DNA of 64,000 bases from Buxus sempervirens (taxonomy: Eukaryota; Streptophyta; Magnoliopsida; Buxales; Buxaceae), in the NCBI GenBank assembly GCA_947561395.2, contig OX387190.1:18842858-18906857 (forward strand). The letters are read 5' to 3'. Shown in pieces: positions 24,736 to 34,818 of the stretch. Position 1 is the first letter of the stretch, and every line of letters begins with the position of its first letter. Position numbers and translations under genes: made by a program. The notes under the pieces were generated by a model, which worked only from the letters and a program-made list of their open reading frames with translations, was not told the DNA's origin and ran no database searches.

Positions 24736-26007
24736 GCCCCCCATTCTAACCCTCCACACACAAGCCCATATGACTACTTTTGGCTCATTGACCTCTCCAT
24801 CTCCATCTCCCTCCCAACTCTCTCCAAGCTCTCCCATTGATCTCCTTCTCCAATTCCTCTTCTTCTCCATCTCCCACTCCCACTATCCTCTCCTTCTCTT
24901 CTTCTTCGCCTTTGCTCAAGGAGGAGACTTGGAAGTACTTGTTACTTGGAGGTAAGAGTGCTCAAGCTACTGGTGGAGCTTCCAAGGAGCTCAACACACT
25001 TCAAGAGGGATCCTAGACCCCAAGGTAAGACTCTCCATCACATTGTGTTTAATATATATAAAAATGAGCTTGATCCAAGTATGTTGATTTTTATGATCTT
25101 TATATGAGACTCCTTCTTGGCTCTAGCATATTTCTTTCTCTTTTCACATGTTCTACCTCTTCTCCTCAAGAGTTAGAGCTCCCATGGTAAAGGGGAGGTA
25201 ATTTCAGCCTACAAGAAGTGGAGAATGAGAGGTTGTTTTGCATATGTTAAGAGTAGTCCTCAAAGCAAGTGTTCCCTTTTATGTCTCTTAGTTTCCTTCT
25301 TGATTTAAAAGAGGGGAGCATGTTCCCCTCCTTCCCTTTTTATCATATGTATCCCTAAATCCCCTCTTATCCTTTCTTTTAATGACTTTCTTTTCAACTT
25401 TATGCTTGCTGTTTTTTGGAAGTATTGTAAGCCATGGGGTATGCCTGCATAGAGCTAATGTTGTTTGCATGCTCCCAAAACCCCCTATGTGCCATGATGT
25501 TTTTGGCTACTGTTTCAAAGTAATGTGTATGCTCTCTTTCTCCTTTCCATGAGCACCTATTGCACATGCATATAGATCTCCCATGCTATGCTCCTCTTCC
25601 TCCCTTTAGCTACTGCTTCACACCATCTAGCATGTCCCCATTCTTCCCCTAGATCCACCACTCACACACACAGGTGCATGAACCTCAATAGGAAGCATGC
25701 TAGGTTCTTATTTAATCACATATCCTTTGTATAGTCACTTGATCACATATACACACTTACATTGTAATTTTAAGCATATCTAAAAAAGGTGTTTGTTATG
25801 TGATGTTTTGTTGCTGTTTGGTTGCTGTTATTTGATGTGAGATGATGTTTAGTTGTTGTTTGGAGGTTTAGTTGCTGTTATGTGAGGTTTTGATTAAGTG
25901 TTTGTTAAGTGGAATGCCTGGCCTGGCTGCCAAGGGCTTGGGGTAAGGCCCCTAGCCTCCTCCCTTGTTTGGTTCCCAAAACACCAAAATGATCAATAAT
26001 GGGGTCT

Positions 26008-26030
26008 CCCCCCCCCCCCCCCCCCCCCCC
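26008..26030. repeat. Poly-C run of 23
   Basis: An uninterrupted C homopolymer inside A1. Other A copies lack it, so it may be a local expansion or a sequencing artefact. Confidence 0.8.
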
Positions 26031-27743
26031 AATTCTCTAAGCCACTGTGGGCCCACACAGTTGCTGGAACACCCAAGAAGCCCAAGAAATCAGCCCTCTC
26101 CCAGAAATCCCAAAAAACAGGTTTTTCTGGGCTTTGTGAGACATGGGAAAAAAAATCAATTCAATGACTTTCCTACTCATCACACGGGCTCAATAAAAAA
26201 TCATGGAGTCGCCACCATTCAATTTTAGGGTGTGAATGGACACCAAAATAATCAAACAAAATAAATAATAAAAACAACAAAATTAGAGTAAAAATAACTC
26301 TAATTAAAAAATAAATAAACCAGAGATGGGTAAGGAGATTAGGTTATGAATAGGGGAAGGTGTTAGGCACCCCTATTCATCCACACAAGGTGGTTGCCAA
26401 GTGTCGTTCATGTTTTAAAAAGGCTTGCTAATAAAAATCAAATCAAAAGTAAAAGATAAAAAATTACAAGATGTATGGTTTTTTTTCCATATGAATGATC
26501 CAATTAATTCTGGATCCTTCCTATGAATACACCATTTTTTGGGCTTCATGATTGACTAAAATCAAGATAAAGAAAACAATCCTAAAGTAAAAACTTCAAA
26601 AATTAGCTATAAGTTAAATCCTTGAAATTTAGGAATTACATAATAATGAAAAAAATTATTTTTACAAAATATTGAAGAATTGAACCTGAACAATCTAGGG
26701 TACAAATCTGGCCCAGATTTCTCATTAATTAAGAAATCTAAACCAAATACACCATGTTGATGAAAAACATCAAAAGGAGAGAGTTTAGACCATAGGGTCT
26801 TTTCTCAAAATTGAAAATAAACCAAAAATCACTTTGTGAATTTGAAGAATGAATCAAAACCATCTAGGGTACAGATCTGTTCCAGGTTTCTCATTAATTA
26901 AGAGATCTGAGCCAAATTCACCCATATTGATGAAAAACATCAAAATGAGAAAGTTTAGACCATAGGGTCTTCTCTCAAAAATCAAAACAATTCCAAAATC
27001 ATCTCCTAATATTGAAGAATAAATCAAAACCATCTCGGGTACAGATCGGATCCAGGTTTTTCATCAATTAAGAGATTTGAACCAGATTCACCCATATTGA
27101 TGAAAAACATCAAAAAGGGAGAGTTTAGACCATAGGGTCTTCTCTCAAAAATAAAAAATAACTCAAAAATCACCTCATGAAACCCTAGAGATTACTTTAA
27201 GGCTTCTAATTCTAGATCTACCATATTGACCATGGCAGATCCAAGATCCTAGCCTAATGATTAAAAACATGAAAAGAAACATAAAAGGGGAGAAAACAAG
27301 ATGAAAAATCAAAATCAAGGAGGAAAATGAGATCTAATGCTATGAACAGCATAGATCCATGGTATTCTTCCATATTTTGTCAATAAGCAATCCCGCAATC
27401 TAAACAAAATATTAAAACTACACATTTCTAAGATTACAACATATGGGGGTTTGCCCTGACGGATCCATTCCTGTCCTCCTTTCCCCTAGAGCTCTCTTCA
27501 CGTTTTACGGTTAGAAAAGATATTTGATGTACTTAGATTTAGGTTTGGGGTTATAATTACACACAAGCCTTATTATACAGAAATGGAGAAGATCAAAATA
27601 ATCCTAGAAATTAAAACTAGAAAATAAAAGGGGAGAGAAACTTACCTGGACTTGAGAAAGCAGAGAGGTAGGGGTTCGATCTCTTCTTCACTTGGAGCTG
27701 TTCTAGCTTCAATTCTCAACCATTTGCTTGAGGTGAGGCCCTC

Positions 27744-27751
27744 TATTTATA
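27744..27751 (-). promoter_or_regulatory. TATA box of LTR B1
   Basis: CCTATAAATAGAGGGCC on the minus strand, followed by TCAAGCAAATGG. B2 has the equivalent CCTATAAATAGGAG and GAGCAAATGG. Confidence 0.65.
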
Positions 27752-27953
27752 GGAAAATTCAAAGGCAAGGGTGGTCCCAAGGGTATCTCAAACTAAGGTT
27801 CTAGAATGTTCTAACTAAGTTTTAAAACTTGAGTTGGGGTAAATTTGAGAACCAAAAGAAGGTAAAATGGGGAAGACGCACCTCCTAGAGAGAGGTAAAA
27901 ATAGTAAATATGGCTCAGAAATCAAGTAATTAAAAATTCGTAGAAAATATGCA

Positions 27954-28035
27954 CGACCGCATTTGAATTGCGATCATGCCTTGACCGCATTCCAAATGCA
28001 GTCATGCCTTGACCGCATACCAAATGCAGTCATGA
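27954..28035. repeat. GACCGCATT-type minisatellite in B1
   Basis: Three copies of a unit of about 32 bp (GACCGCATNCCAAATGCAGT then CATGCCTT). They sit about 200-290 bp upstream of the B1 TATA box, where B2 instead carries TATCCGGATAC dyads. Confidence 0.75.
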
Positions 28036-28095
28036 CCAAAATGGCCTGTCTGCACAGATTCTACAAAGCTTTGACTCTTACCTGCACAGGCAATA

Positions 28096-28177
28096 CTTAT
28101 TTACATATAATATCATTTAAGTAAATGTTCTTGTATTTTTTAATCTCCATTTACTTAAGATATTACATATAAATAAG
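28096..28177. repeat. Near-palindrome, MITE-like hairpin in B1
   Basis: The arm CTTATTTACATATAATATCA... (28096-28127) pairs with 28148-28177 with few mismatches around a loop of about 20 bases. Absent from B2, so it may be a small insertion. Confidence 0.65.
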
Positions 28178-28312
28178 CAAACACCCCGCCCCCCTCCCCC
28201 CAATTTGAATCCATTAAAAATAGTTCTGTAGACACCCCAAATTGCACAAACAATCATCAAAAATTATTATCTCCTGGAAAGCCAGCACAGAATTTGAAGA
28301 AAATAAACTTTT

Positions 28313-28460
28313 ACCTGTATCCGGATACTCAATCCGGATACAAGTACTCCTTCCCGTATCCGGATACTCATACCGGATACATGTGAGCCTTAGTGTATCC
28401 GGTACATGGTACCGGATACCTTAAGGCCCTTTGTTATCCGGTCTGATATACCGGATACCT
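28313..28460 (+). promoter_or_regulatory. Array of TATCCGGATAC dyads upstream of the B2 TATA box
   Basis: Several overlapping dyads such as TATCCGGATACTC, ATCCGGATACAAG and TATCCGGTACATGGTACCGG occur 150-300 bp before the TATA box. A-family LTRs have a similar GTATCCG...CGGATAC array in the same position. Binding by a plant factor is an inference. Confidence 0.5.
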
Positions 28461-28614
28461 TAAGTTTGCTCAAAATTAGGGTTTTCCGAGAGCTTTTCAC
28501 TTTTACCATCATGTCCCTCATTAAATGAGGGGAAATCGCGGAAATGACCTTAGGGTTAAGGTTGGAGGGGTTCTAGACATTAAGTTGTGTCCACCAATGA
28601 CCTTAACCTTTGCC

Positions 28615-28622
28615 TATAAATA
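28615..28622 (+). promoter_or_regulatory. TATA box of LTR B2
   Basis: CCTATAAATAGGAGCC, followed by a short leader with a CAGGTAAGC splice-donor-like site near 28729. Confidence 0.65.
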
Positions 28623-31600
28623 GGAGCCTCCTCCTTGAGCAAATGGCACACAACTCTTGTTTTGAATTCTCGCAAAGAAGAACTCCAAGAGAAGAAGAAA
28701 ACCGCTGTGGAATCGCCTCCAGAACTCAGGTAAGCCTCAACTTTTCTTTTTATTTTTTGTCTTTACATTCCTAGATCTAGATCTCTTCTTCTACCTTTCT
28801 GTAGTGTAAAGCCTTGTTTGTATGTGTGGAAATCCTTCCCCGGCTCAAAGTATCTCAAGACTCCCCTAGCCGTAAAACGTGAAGGCGGATCTAGGAGAAA
28901 CGAGACTGGGGATTGACCCTAGTGCTAGAACCCATGTAGCGTAAGGCTTTTGAATGTTTGAAAACCGTTCCATATTCAAAGTACCCTTGATTATCTTAAA
29001 GAGAACAAAGGGAAACGATAATGGAACGGAACCCTAGGCTATGCTAGAACCTATTTTGTTGAATCTATATGCATGTGTATGGATCTTGCTTGGTTTTTTT
29101 CACTTTTGCACACATATCACTATTTTGGCGGGATAGGCTCATATTTGGGGTTTATTGCATTTATTGTGATAAATCTCAAATAAATGGCCTCAATCAATAC
29201 TGGAATGTCTTTCGGATGATTTTAAAGTATTTGTGTTCATCTTGCACGAATTTCATTTTTATCAATTTTCGGACTTGGTTTTACTCAAAATGGCTTAGCT
29301 TGACAACACCTGTACCCTTACTTCGGACGTCCGTAACTTCATCATCCGGATGAATTTTGGGGCGATTCCAGAACCATGGGAAAGGTGAGGCTGTCTAGTT
29401 TATGTCCACCAAATTTCATGAATTTCTATCTAGCCGATTTTTGACACTTCTCTGTCGAAGTTAAGTGGACAGTTCAGGTCCAAGTACAGAACTTGTCACT
29501 TCGACGGACCGCCATGTGTTCGTTTTAAGTCCGATTCGAGTGGTTTTTATTTCTGAGTACTCCTTTTTGAGTCTATTTTCAAATCCAGTTGATTTCATAA
29601 TTTTTGGATTCCATTTGAATTATTGGTAGCCGATTTACTCAGAACTGCTCATTTGCATTTTTCTGGGTAAATCTGTGATCTTCGGGGCCTGTTCGGGAGA
29701 CCACCCAAGGCACATCCGAAGGGATTTTTGTATGAGGCTAGTTTCTATGGAAAGATGGCCATACAAACTTCAATCACACCAAATTTCGTGGACTCTTGTA
29801 TAGTGGATTTTTCTAGACAATTTTCCAAAGTTGCCCACTTACCACTTTTAAAAATCCCCAACAGCAACTTCAAAGGAGCATAACTCCTAGATTTTTCATT
29901 GGAATGAAGTGAAATTTTGCATGAGACTCTTATTTACCCTAATCTTTCAAATGGATTTGGTTTGGTTCAATTCAGAATTGGATTTGAATGATTTTAAGGC
30001 AAATGGCATACTTTTTACCGAATTTTCCGGATTTGATTTAACTTGGTTTTATGCAACCTCTACTTTGATTTCCATCTTTTGAAATATTCCAGAAGTGATA
30101 TTGACATAAGAGAAGATCTAAAATCCATTTGGATCTTCATGTGAAAATATCATACATTGTTCCTTTTTCAAGGTTTCTCATGATTTTTAGCAAGCTTTCT
30201 TATTTTGTTTTTTGCATGAATATACACTTGGCAACCACTTCGTGTGGATGAATGGGGGTGCCTAACACCTTCCCCCGTTCATAATCTAATCCCCTTACCC
30301 ATCTCTGGATTTGATTTTCAAGTAGGGTTATTTTTATCCTAGAATTTGTCTTTTGGCTATTTTTGCCTACTTTTGAATCTTTGGTGTCCATTCTCACCCC
30401 AAAATCATGAATGGTGGCGACTCTCCCAATTTTTGCGTTGAGCCCGTGTGTTGACGGAGGGATGATCACTCCGGTGATTTTTTCCCATGTCTCACAAGTT
30501 CTAGACCCAAATTCCAAGTGAATAAAAAGTCAACTTTCCAGTTCAAGGCTAAATTCCGGTTTTTCAGGTCCGGTAAAAAGATTCAACATGTTAATACCAA
30601 GGTATTCATCAAGATTTAAAGGCTCAAAAAATTCATTTATACAATAAAATTGCTAAAAACCTGATTACCAGGAAAAATTATCTTGAAATCTTGCCTTAAA
30701 AATATTTCATTTTTTTTAGGATGAAAAGTCAACAAAATTCAACTGGAAAAAGTTTGACTTTGCGCAAAAGATTGAATTTGGGCATTTTCCTTTGTGGTTT
30801 TGGATTCAAATGGGTTAAGGATCTCAAACCCAATGCTAAGAATTGAAAATTCCAATAAAATATTTCTCTTCTTCAAAATTTATCAAAAATCGTGCAATTT
30901 TAGAGTGTCTACAGGCTTATCCGAAAACTCAGGTCGGATAAGCCCTGAACTGCTTGTATTCGAAATGTATTTTCGGATACACTTTTTTAGGGTGTATTCG
31001 AAATAGTATTTCGGATACACACAGTTATTTCCAAAAATCAGGTTTTTTCAACCCTTTTGCCAATTCCCATTCATTTTCAAGTAACCCAATCAAACCAATA
31101 TGGTTTCTAGGTCAAGCTGAAACCCAAAGTGGGCCTTGGACCCATTGTGTCCAATTTGATTTCCTGTGGGTCGTCCAACGGGGCCCACTCAATCAAACCC
31201 AGATCACTTAATAAAACAAGATAAAATCAAATAAAGGGACCCACACCACTCAGGTGGTCCCCACCAGACTCAATAAAGTGTGCAGTCTTGGCTTAGGAAT
31301 TGGGTGAGATAGACCGAATTGACTCAAACTAGGGAGACCCGAGTGACCCGTCAAACTGGAGGGGCGAACCGGGGTGTTTTCGGACATCCTCGGACCGTAA
31401 CTAAGACCTTAGTCAGAATCTCAAGCCGCAAACCATCTAAATAGACCAACCTAGGTACCCAGGTGTCTGCCTGCACCCCATAAAGCAGTGGCGACTTCGA
31501 TTTCCCGATTTACCCTTTAGGAGGCACGCACTTCATGCGTGCCTCGCGGAGCGACCCCGCGCACAGTTAGTGATTGCTCAAGTGCCGCACAGATAGCTCG

Positions 31601-31623
31601 TGAGTAAGCAACTCCGTGGCAGT

Positions 31624-31636
31624 TGGTATCAGAGCC
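31624..31636 (+). promoter_or_regulatory. Primer-binding site of element C
   Basis: TGGTATCAGAGCC is the standard complement of the 3' end of initiator tRNA-Met and starts two bases after the LTR end. This marks the start of the retrotransposon's internal region. Confidence 0.85.
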
Positions 31637-31675
31637 ACATTTACGTGGAAGATCGTCTAAGGGAGAAGAGACATC

Positions 31676-32836
31676 ATGTCTTCAAATGAGGAAGTTACCA
31701 CTTGTGAGCAATCCCGTGATAGGGATCGCAACCCTAGCAAGGGAAAGAAGGACAAGTCTCGCAATGCTATGGAGACATGGTTAGCAAGGGTGCAGTTTGT
31801 CGTGGCCGACTCAAGGGAGTGACTTGACGTAATGGAGCAGAGCCTAGAACATGAGGTAGGGGACCTCAATGGAAAGCTCGAGGAGCTAAGGGGCGATGTG
31901 CTGGCTACTGTCAACTCTGTAGCACACGAGGAGCATCAAGCGAATGCATCTTTCCAAGCTAAGGTGTTGGATATGCTTGCTAAGTTTGAAGCTCGCTCGG
32001 AGAAGGTACACCAAGACTGGGCCATATACAAGAAGGCCATGGCCGGGGGAGCTATGTCCTTCCAAGGACCCTCCAAGGTTGAGGTACCCAAACCCAAAGC
32101 CTATGAAGGCAAGAGGGATACCAAAGAGGTAGACAATTACCTATGGCAGATGGAGCAATATTTTGAGGCAATGGTGGTAACTAACGAGCAAGAGAAGGTA
32201 CAGACCACTACTTTCTACCTTACTGACACAGCAATATTATGGTGGTGTAGGAGGCATGCTGACATCAAGAAAGGTATGTGCATCATAGATACTTGGGATG
32301 ATTTTAAGAAAGAACTTAAGAAACAATTCTATCCTTAGGATGTTGCCTACCTAGCTCAGAAGAATTTAAAAAGGCTAAAGCATATTGGTTCTACTCAGGA
32401 TTATGTAAAGGAATTCTCTACAATCATGCTTGAAATCCCGAATATGACTGACGAAAAGTTGCTTTTTAACATCATGGACAACCTACAACCTTGGACGGAG
32501 CAAGAATTACGATGCCGAGGTGTACAAGACCTTGCAACGGCCATGGTAGTAGCGGAGTCCCACATTGATTATAGGAGGGGTGACTCATCGCCTAAAGACA
32601 ACTCATCCAAAAAGAATTATGTCAAAGGTGGGGGAGACAAAGGCACCAAAGGTCCGCAATACAAGCCCCCTACTGGTAGGGAAGGCAAGAACAAATAAAG
32701 GAAGGAGGGATTTAAACCTAAAACAGATTGCTTCCTATATGGTGGTCCTCATTGGGCTCGTGATTGCCCAAAGAGTCATGCTCTCAATTCTCTTATAGCT
32801 AAAAAAGTTGACCATGACATGGAGCTGCTACTAACT
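31676..32836 (+). pseudogene. Ty3/gypsy-type gag of element C, broken and truncated
   Basis: ATG at 31676 opens a frame with a charged N-terminus, a coiled coil, the retrotransposon gag core (VPKPKAYEGKRD at about 32080; MEQYFEAM; FYLTDTAILWW; WDDFKKELKKQFYP at about 32330) and a zinc knuckle near 32729. The frame is kept but three stops break it: TGA at 31820 (expected Arg), TAG at 32336 and TAA at 32696. The second knuckle cysteine is Tyr (TAT 32738-32740), leaving CFLYGGPHWARDC. Homology stops at about 32836, before protease, and gives way to unrelated repeat DNA. Gag would form the virus-like particle around element RNA; this copy cannot. Confidence 0.88.
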
Positions 32837-33125
32837 CTTTTAGAGGCATTTTCCAAAATGCCGGTAATACTAGTGGCATTTTGTACAAACGCTGCTGTAC
32901 GTCATGCTTAATTACCAACGTTGTGTTGTGAAACGCCTCTCAAAGTTATTTTTTAGAAGCACATCAAAACCGCCGCTACAACTTTCCCCCAACAATACCA
33001 GCATTTTGCTGGTGATATTAGTGGCATTTTTTTTTTGGTAATAGCGGCATTTTGAGAACAAAAAATGGGGCATTTTTAAAAACGTCGTTAGATTGTATAA
33101 TTAGAGGCATTTTTATCATTGCCCT
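32830..33125. repeat. CACTA-like subterminal repeat fragment
   Basis: Many direct and inverted AGNGGCATTTT/AAAATGCC motifs, plus ACGCTGCTG and ACCGCCGCTAC, as in CACTA subterminal DNA. No CACTA tip was found, so it is a fragment. It truncates the gag sequence of element C. Confidence 0.45.
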
Positions 33126-33543
33126 AGAAATTTCTTCATCCTGTATGCCATTGGTTGCAGCAAATATTTTTTATACCTATCAAGTCTTATAATTTATAAT
33201 AAAATATAAGGTAAATTCATACATACACATTTCATGTAAGCAAATATTTTTTATACCTGTCAAGTCCTATAATTTATAATAAAATATGAAGTAAATCCCT
33301 ACATACACATTTCATGTAATTTAATCTTCTATTTCATATTTTGTACGTGCAACATCAGTAATTCAATTACAAAGAAGTCATCTTCATAAAAAAAATCAAC
33401 TAAAAATGGAGACTAACAAAAATTGATTCCATAAATTTATTTACAAGTTCCAACTAAAAGTTTAAGAATAAAAAGAAGGTAATAATATAGTTCCTAAAAA
33501 AAATCTAAGATGGAGACCATATACAACAGCTTTTCATCTTCAC
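33126..33543. other. AT-rich DNA, no gene seen
   Basis: Contains a near-identical duplication of about 65 bp: GCAAATATTTTTTATACCT at about 33160 and 33240, with the following TCAAGTC and TATAATTTATAATAAAATAT. No coding or RNA gene was recognised. Confidence 0.5.
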
Positions 33544-33800
33544 TTATTTATCCGAAGGTTTTTTTTTATCAGTAAGCAGATGATATAATATATTTGTAAA
33601 TAATGGAAAAGTTACGTGTACCAAGACATAAACTTTAAGCTATCTTCCCCTCATGCATACCCACCAAGTGGGAGCAATTTCCACCTCTTAGGTCCCATAC
33701 AACACCCCTCCCAAATCAAAAAATGTATCGCATCTTAAAAAGTCTTAAAGGGGGATTTTAGCTCCTTCCGGACAGCAAACTAACCAACTATGCAATAATC

Positions 33801-34300
33801 TCAAGACATCTTTCTCCAAGTTCTCCTATTCCTTTCTCCCCAAACTATCCAAGCGGTGGCTGCAAGAACTAAATTCCAAATAATATCTGCCAGAGCTTTT
33901 CCTTTCCTCCATGCCCACACTTCTAGAGTTTGTTTGAAGTCCTTTGGTTGTGCCCAAGATATTTCGAACCTTTGGAGCAACACATCCCATAGTCTTGCAA
34001 CACCTATGCAGTGCACCAACAAATGTGCTACTCCTTAAATATACAACATCTATTTGGGAGCTGCCAACCCCTATTCTTCAGATGATCTACTATTAAGATC
34101 TTGTCCAAGGTTTCTGTCCATACAAAGAAGGCCACCATACTAGGGATCAGTTGGTTTCACATGTTTTTAAACACCGATGACTCCATACCTAATGATTGCA
34201 GAATTGCAAAAGCCAATTTCACTGAGAATGCTCCAGATCTTTCGTCAAACCATATTCTATTGTCTTCCTCCTGCCCCAAAGCCTTATAGTACAACTCAGT
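33801..34300 (-). pseudogene. LINE ORF2 C-terminus (zf-RVT region)
   Basis: The minus-strand sequence retains the zinc-binding reverse-transcriptase-associated domain in pieces, ending in an open stretch with HCIGVARLWDVLLQRFEISW. Upstream parts have stops (for example after SSVFKNM) and a frame change near 34036. It lies inside the truncated LINE and is non-functional. Confidence 0.75.
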
Positions 34301-34441
34301 CAGGAAAATTTTGAAGCTACTGACTTCCTAGTCTAATAGGTTGCACCTAAGATTGATGTTTCATACAGTTCCAGCTTCCAAACGGTGGCATTATAGCACA
34401 CTAGCGCTTGTTTATTGTTGCACACATTGTAGATCAAGGGA

Positions 34442-34640
34442 TATGTCACCTTTAGTTTTGAGTCTCCACACCAAACATCCTCCCAAAACCTTGTTCTTCT
34501 ACCATTTCCCACTTTATACTAACACTTTTTCTCCATTGATATGTCTCCTTTAATTTTGAGTCTCCACACCAAACATCCTCCCTAAACCTTTGTTCTTCTA
34601 CCATTTCCCACTTTGAACTGACACTTTTTCTCCATTGATA
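34442..34640. repeat. 98-bp tandem duplication within the LINE
   Basis: AGTCTCCACACCAAACATCC recurs at 34461 and 34559, with the flanking CTACCATTTCCCACTTT also duplicated. It is specific to this copy as far as can be seen. Confidence 0.8.
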
Positions 34641-34818
34641 TGGTCAGATTTGCTATGGGTCTCCAAAGGCTACACCCAAATTCCTGTTTTGATGGGTTAG
34701 GAAACCAGCCATTAGAGGATGCTCCATACTTCTAAAATAGTATTTCTCTCCATAAATTATTCCTCTCACATCCAAACCTCCAAACCCACTTTTGAAGGAC
34801 TTTATTTATCCGAAGGTT

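Larger units (their letters stand above)
28227..30496 (+). mobile_element. B2: solo LTR of family B inside B1
   Basis: Starts TGTAGACACCCC, ends CCCATGTCTCACA, with a perfect TSD AGTTC (28222-28226 and 30497-30501). It is 2,270 bp and inverted relative to its host B1. The same landmarks can be paired along the two copies: TATA box, CCGTAAAACGTGAAG, GGTGCCTAACACCTTC and ATGGTGGCGACTC. It is the innermost of four layers (C > A1 > B1 > B2). Confidence 0.93.
26135..30913 (-). mobile_element. B1: solo LTR of family B, interrupted by B2
   Basis: On the minus strand it starts TGTAGACACTCTAAAATTGC (30913) and ends CCCATGTCTCACA (26135). The TSD GGCTT is at 26130-26134 and 30914-30918 inside A1. After removing B2 with one TSD copy, about 2,504 bp remain. 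Its minus-strand TATA box is CTATAAATAG (27751-27744). Upstream of that lie a GACCGCATT minisatellite and a palindromic hairpin. Confidence 0.9.
23733..31565 (+). mobile_element. A1: solo LTR of family A, itself interrupted
   Basis: Starts TGTAAGCACCTC, ends CCGCGCACA, and has a perfect 5-bp TSD GTTAG (23728-23732 and 31566-31570). Removing the nested B1 block (26135-30918) leaves about 3,049 bp, comparable with A2, A3 and A4. It contains a 147-bp tandem module, a TATA box (24728-24735), a splice-donor-rich leader and a terminal GGCACGC hairpin. There is no internal coding region. Confidence 0.92.
23496..31621 (+). mobile_element. Element C 5' LTR (288 bp), split by solo LTR A1
   Basis: The LTR consists of 23496-23732 and 31571-31621. 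It opens TGTCACAGACTTGCTTACTC and closes GAGTAAGCAACTCCGTGGCA. Its two ends form an unusually long inverted repeat of about 37 bp with a few mismatches. It is followed after two bases by a tRNA-Met-type primer site and gag, so this is the 5' LTR of a Ty3/gypsy-type element. The A1 insertion (TSD GTTAG) accounts for the intervening 7.8 kb. Confidence 0.8.
33561..34801 (-). mobile_element. LINE (L1-type), 5'-truncated, with 17-bp TSD
   Basis: The exact 17-bp duplication TTATTTATCCGAAGGTT lies at 33544-33560 and 34802-34818. Directly inside the left copy is a T run, the minus-strand poly-A tail. Minus-strand frames match the C-terminal zinc-binding region of plant LINE reverse transcriptases: RIWFDERSGAFSVKLAF, IPSMVAFFVW, LIVDHLKNRGW, then LLVHCIGVARLWDVLL and TAWIVWGERNRRTW. 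Stops and frame changes are present. Only the last 1.2 kb of a LINE was inserted, typical of incomplete reverse transcription. Confidence 0.88.

Noticed and set aside
28227-31621. B2 start to the primer site read as one long 5' LTR of the gag element
   Set aside because: Exact TSDs for B2 (AGTTC), B1 (GGCTT) and A1 (GTTAG) show that these are separate insertions inside a short 288-bp LTR.
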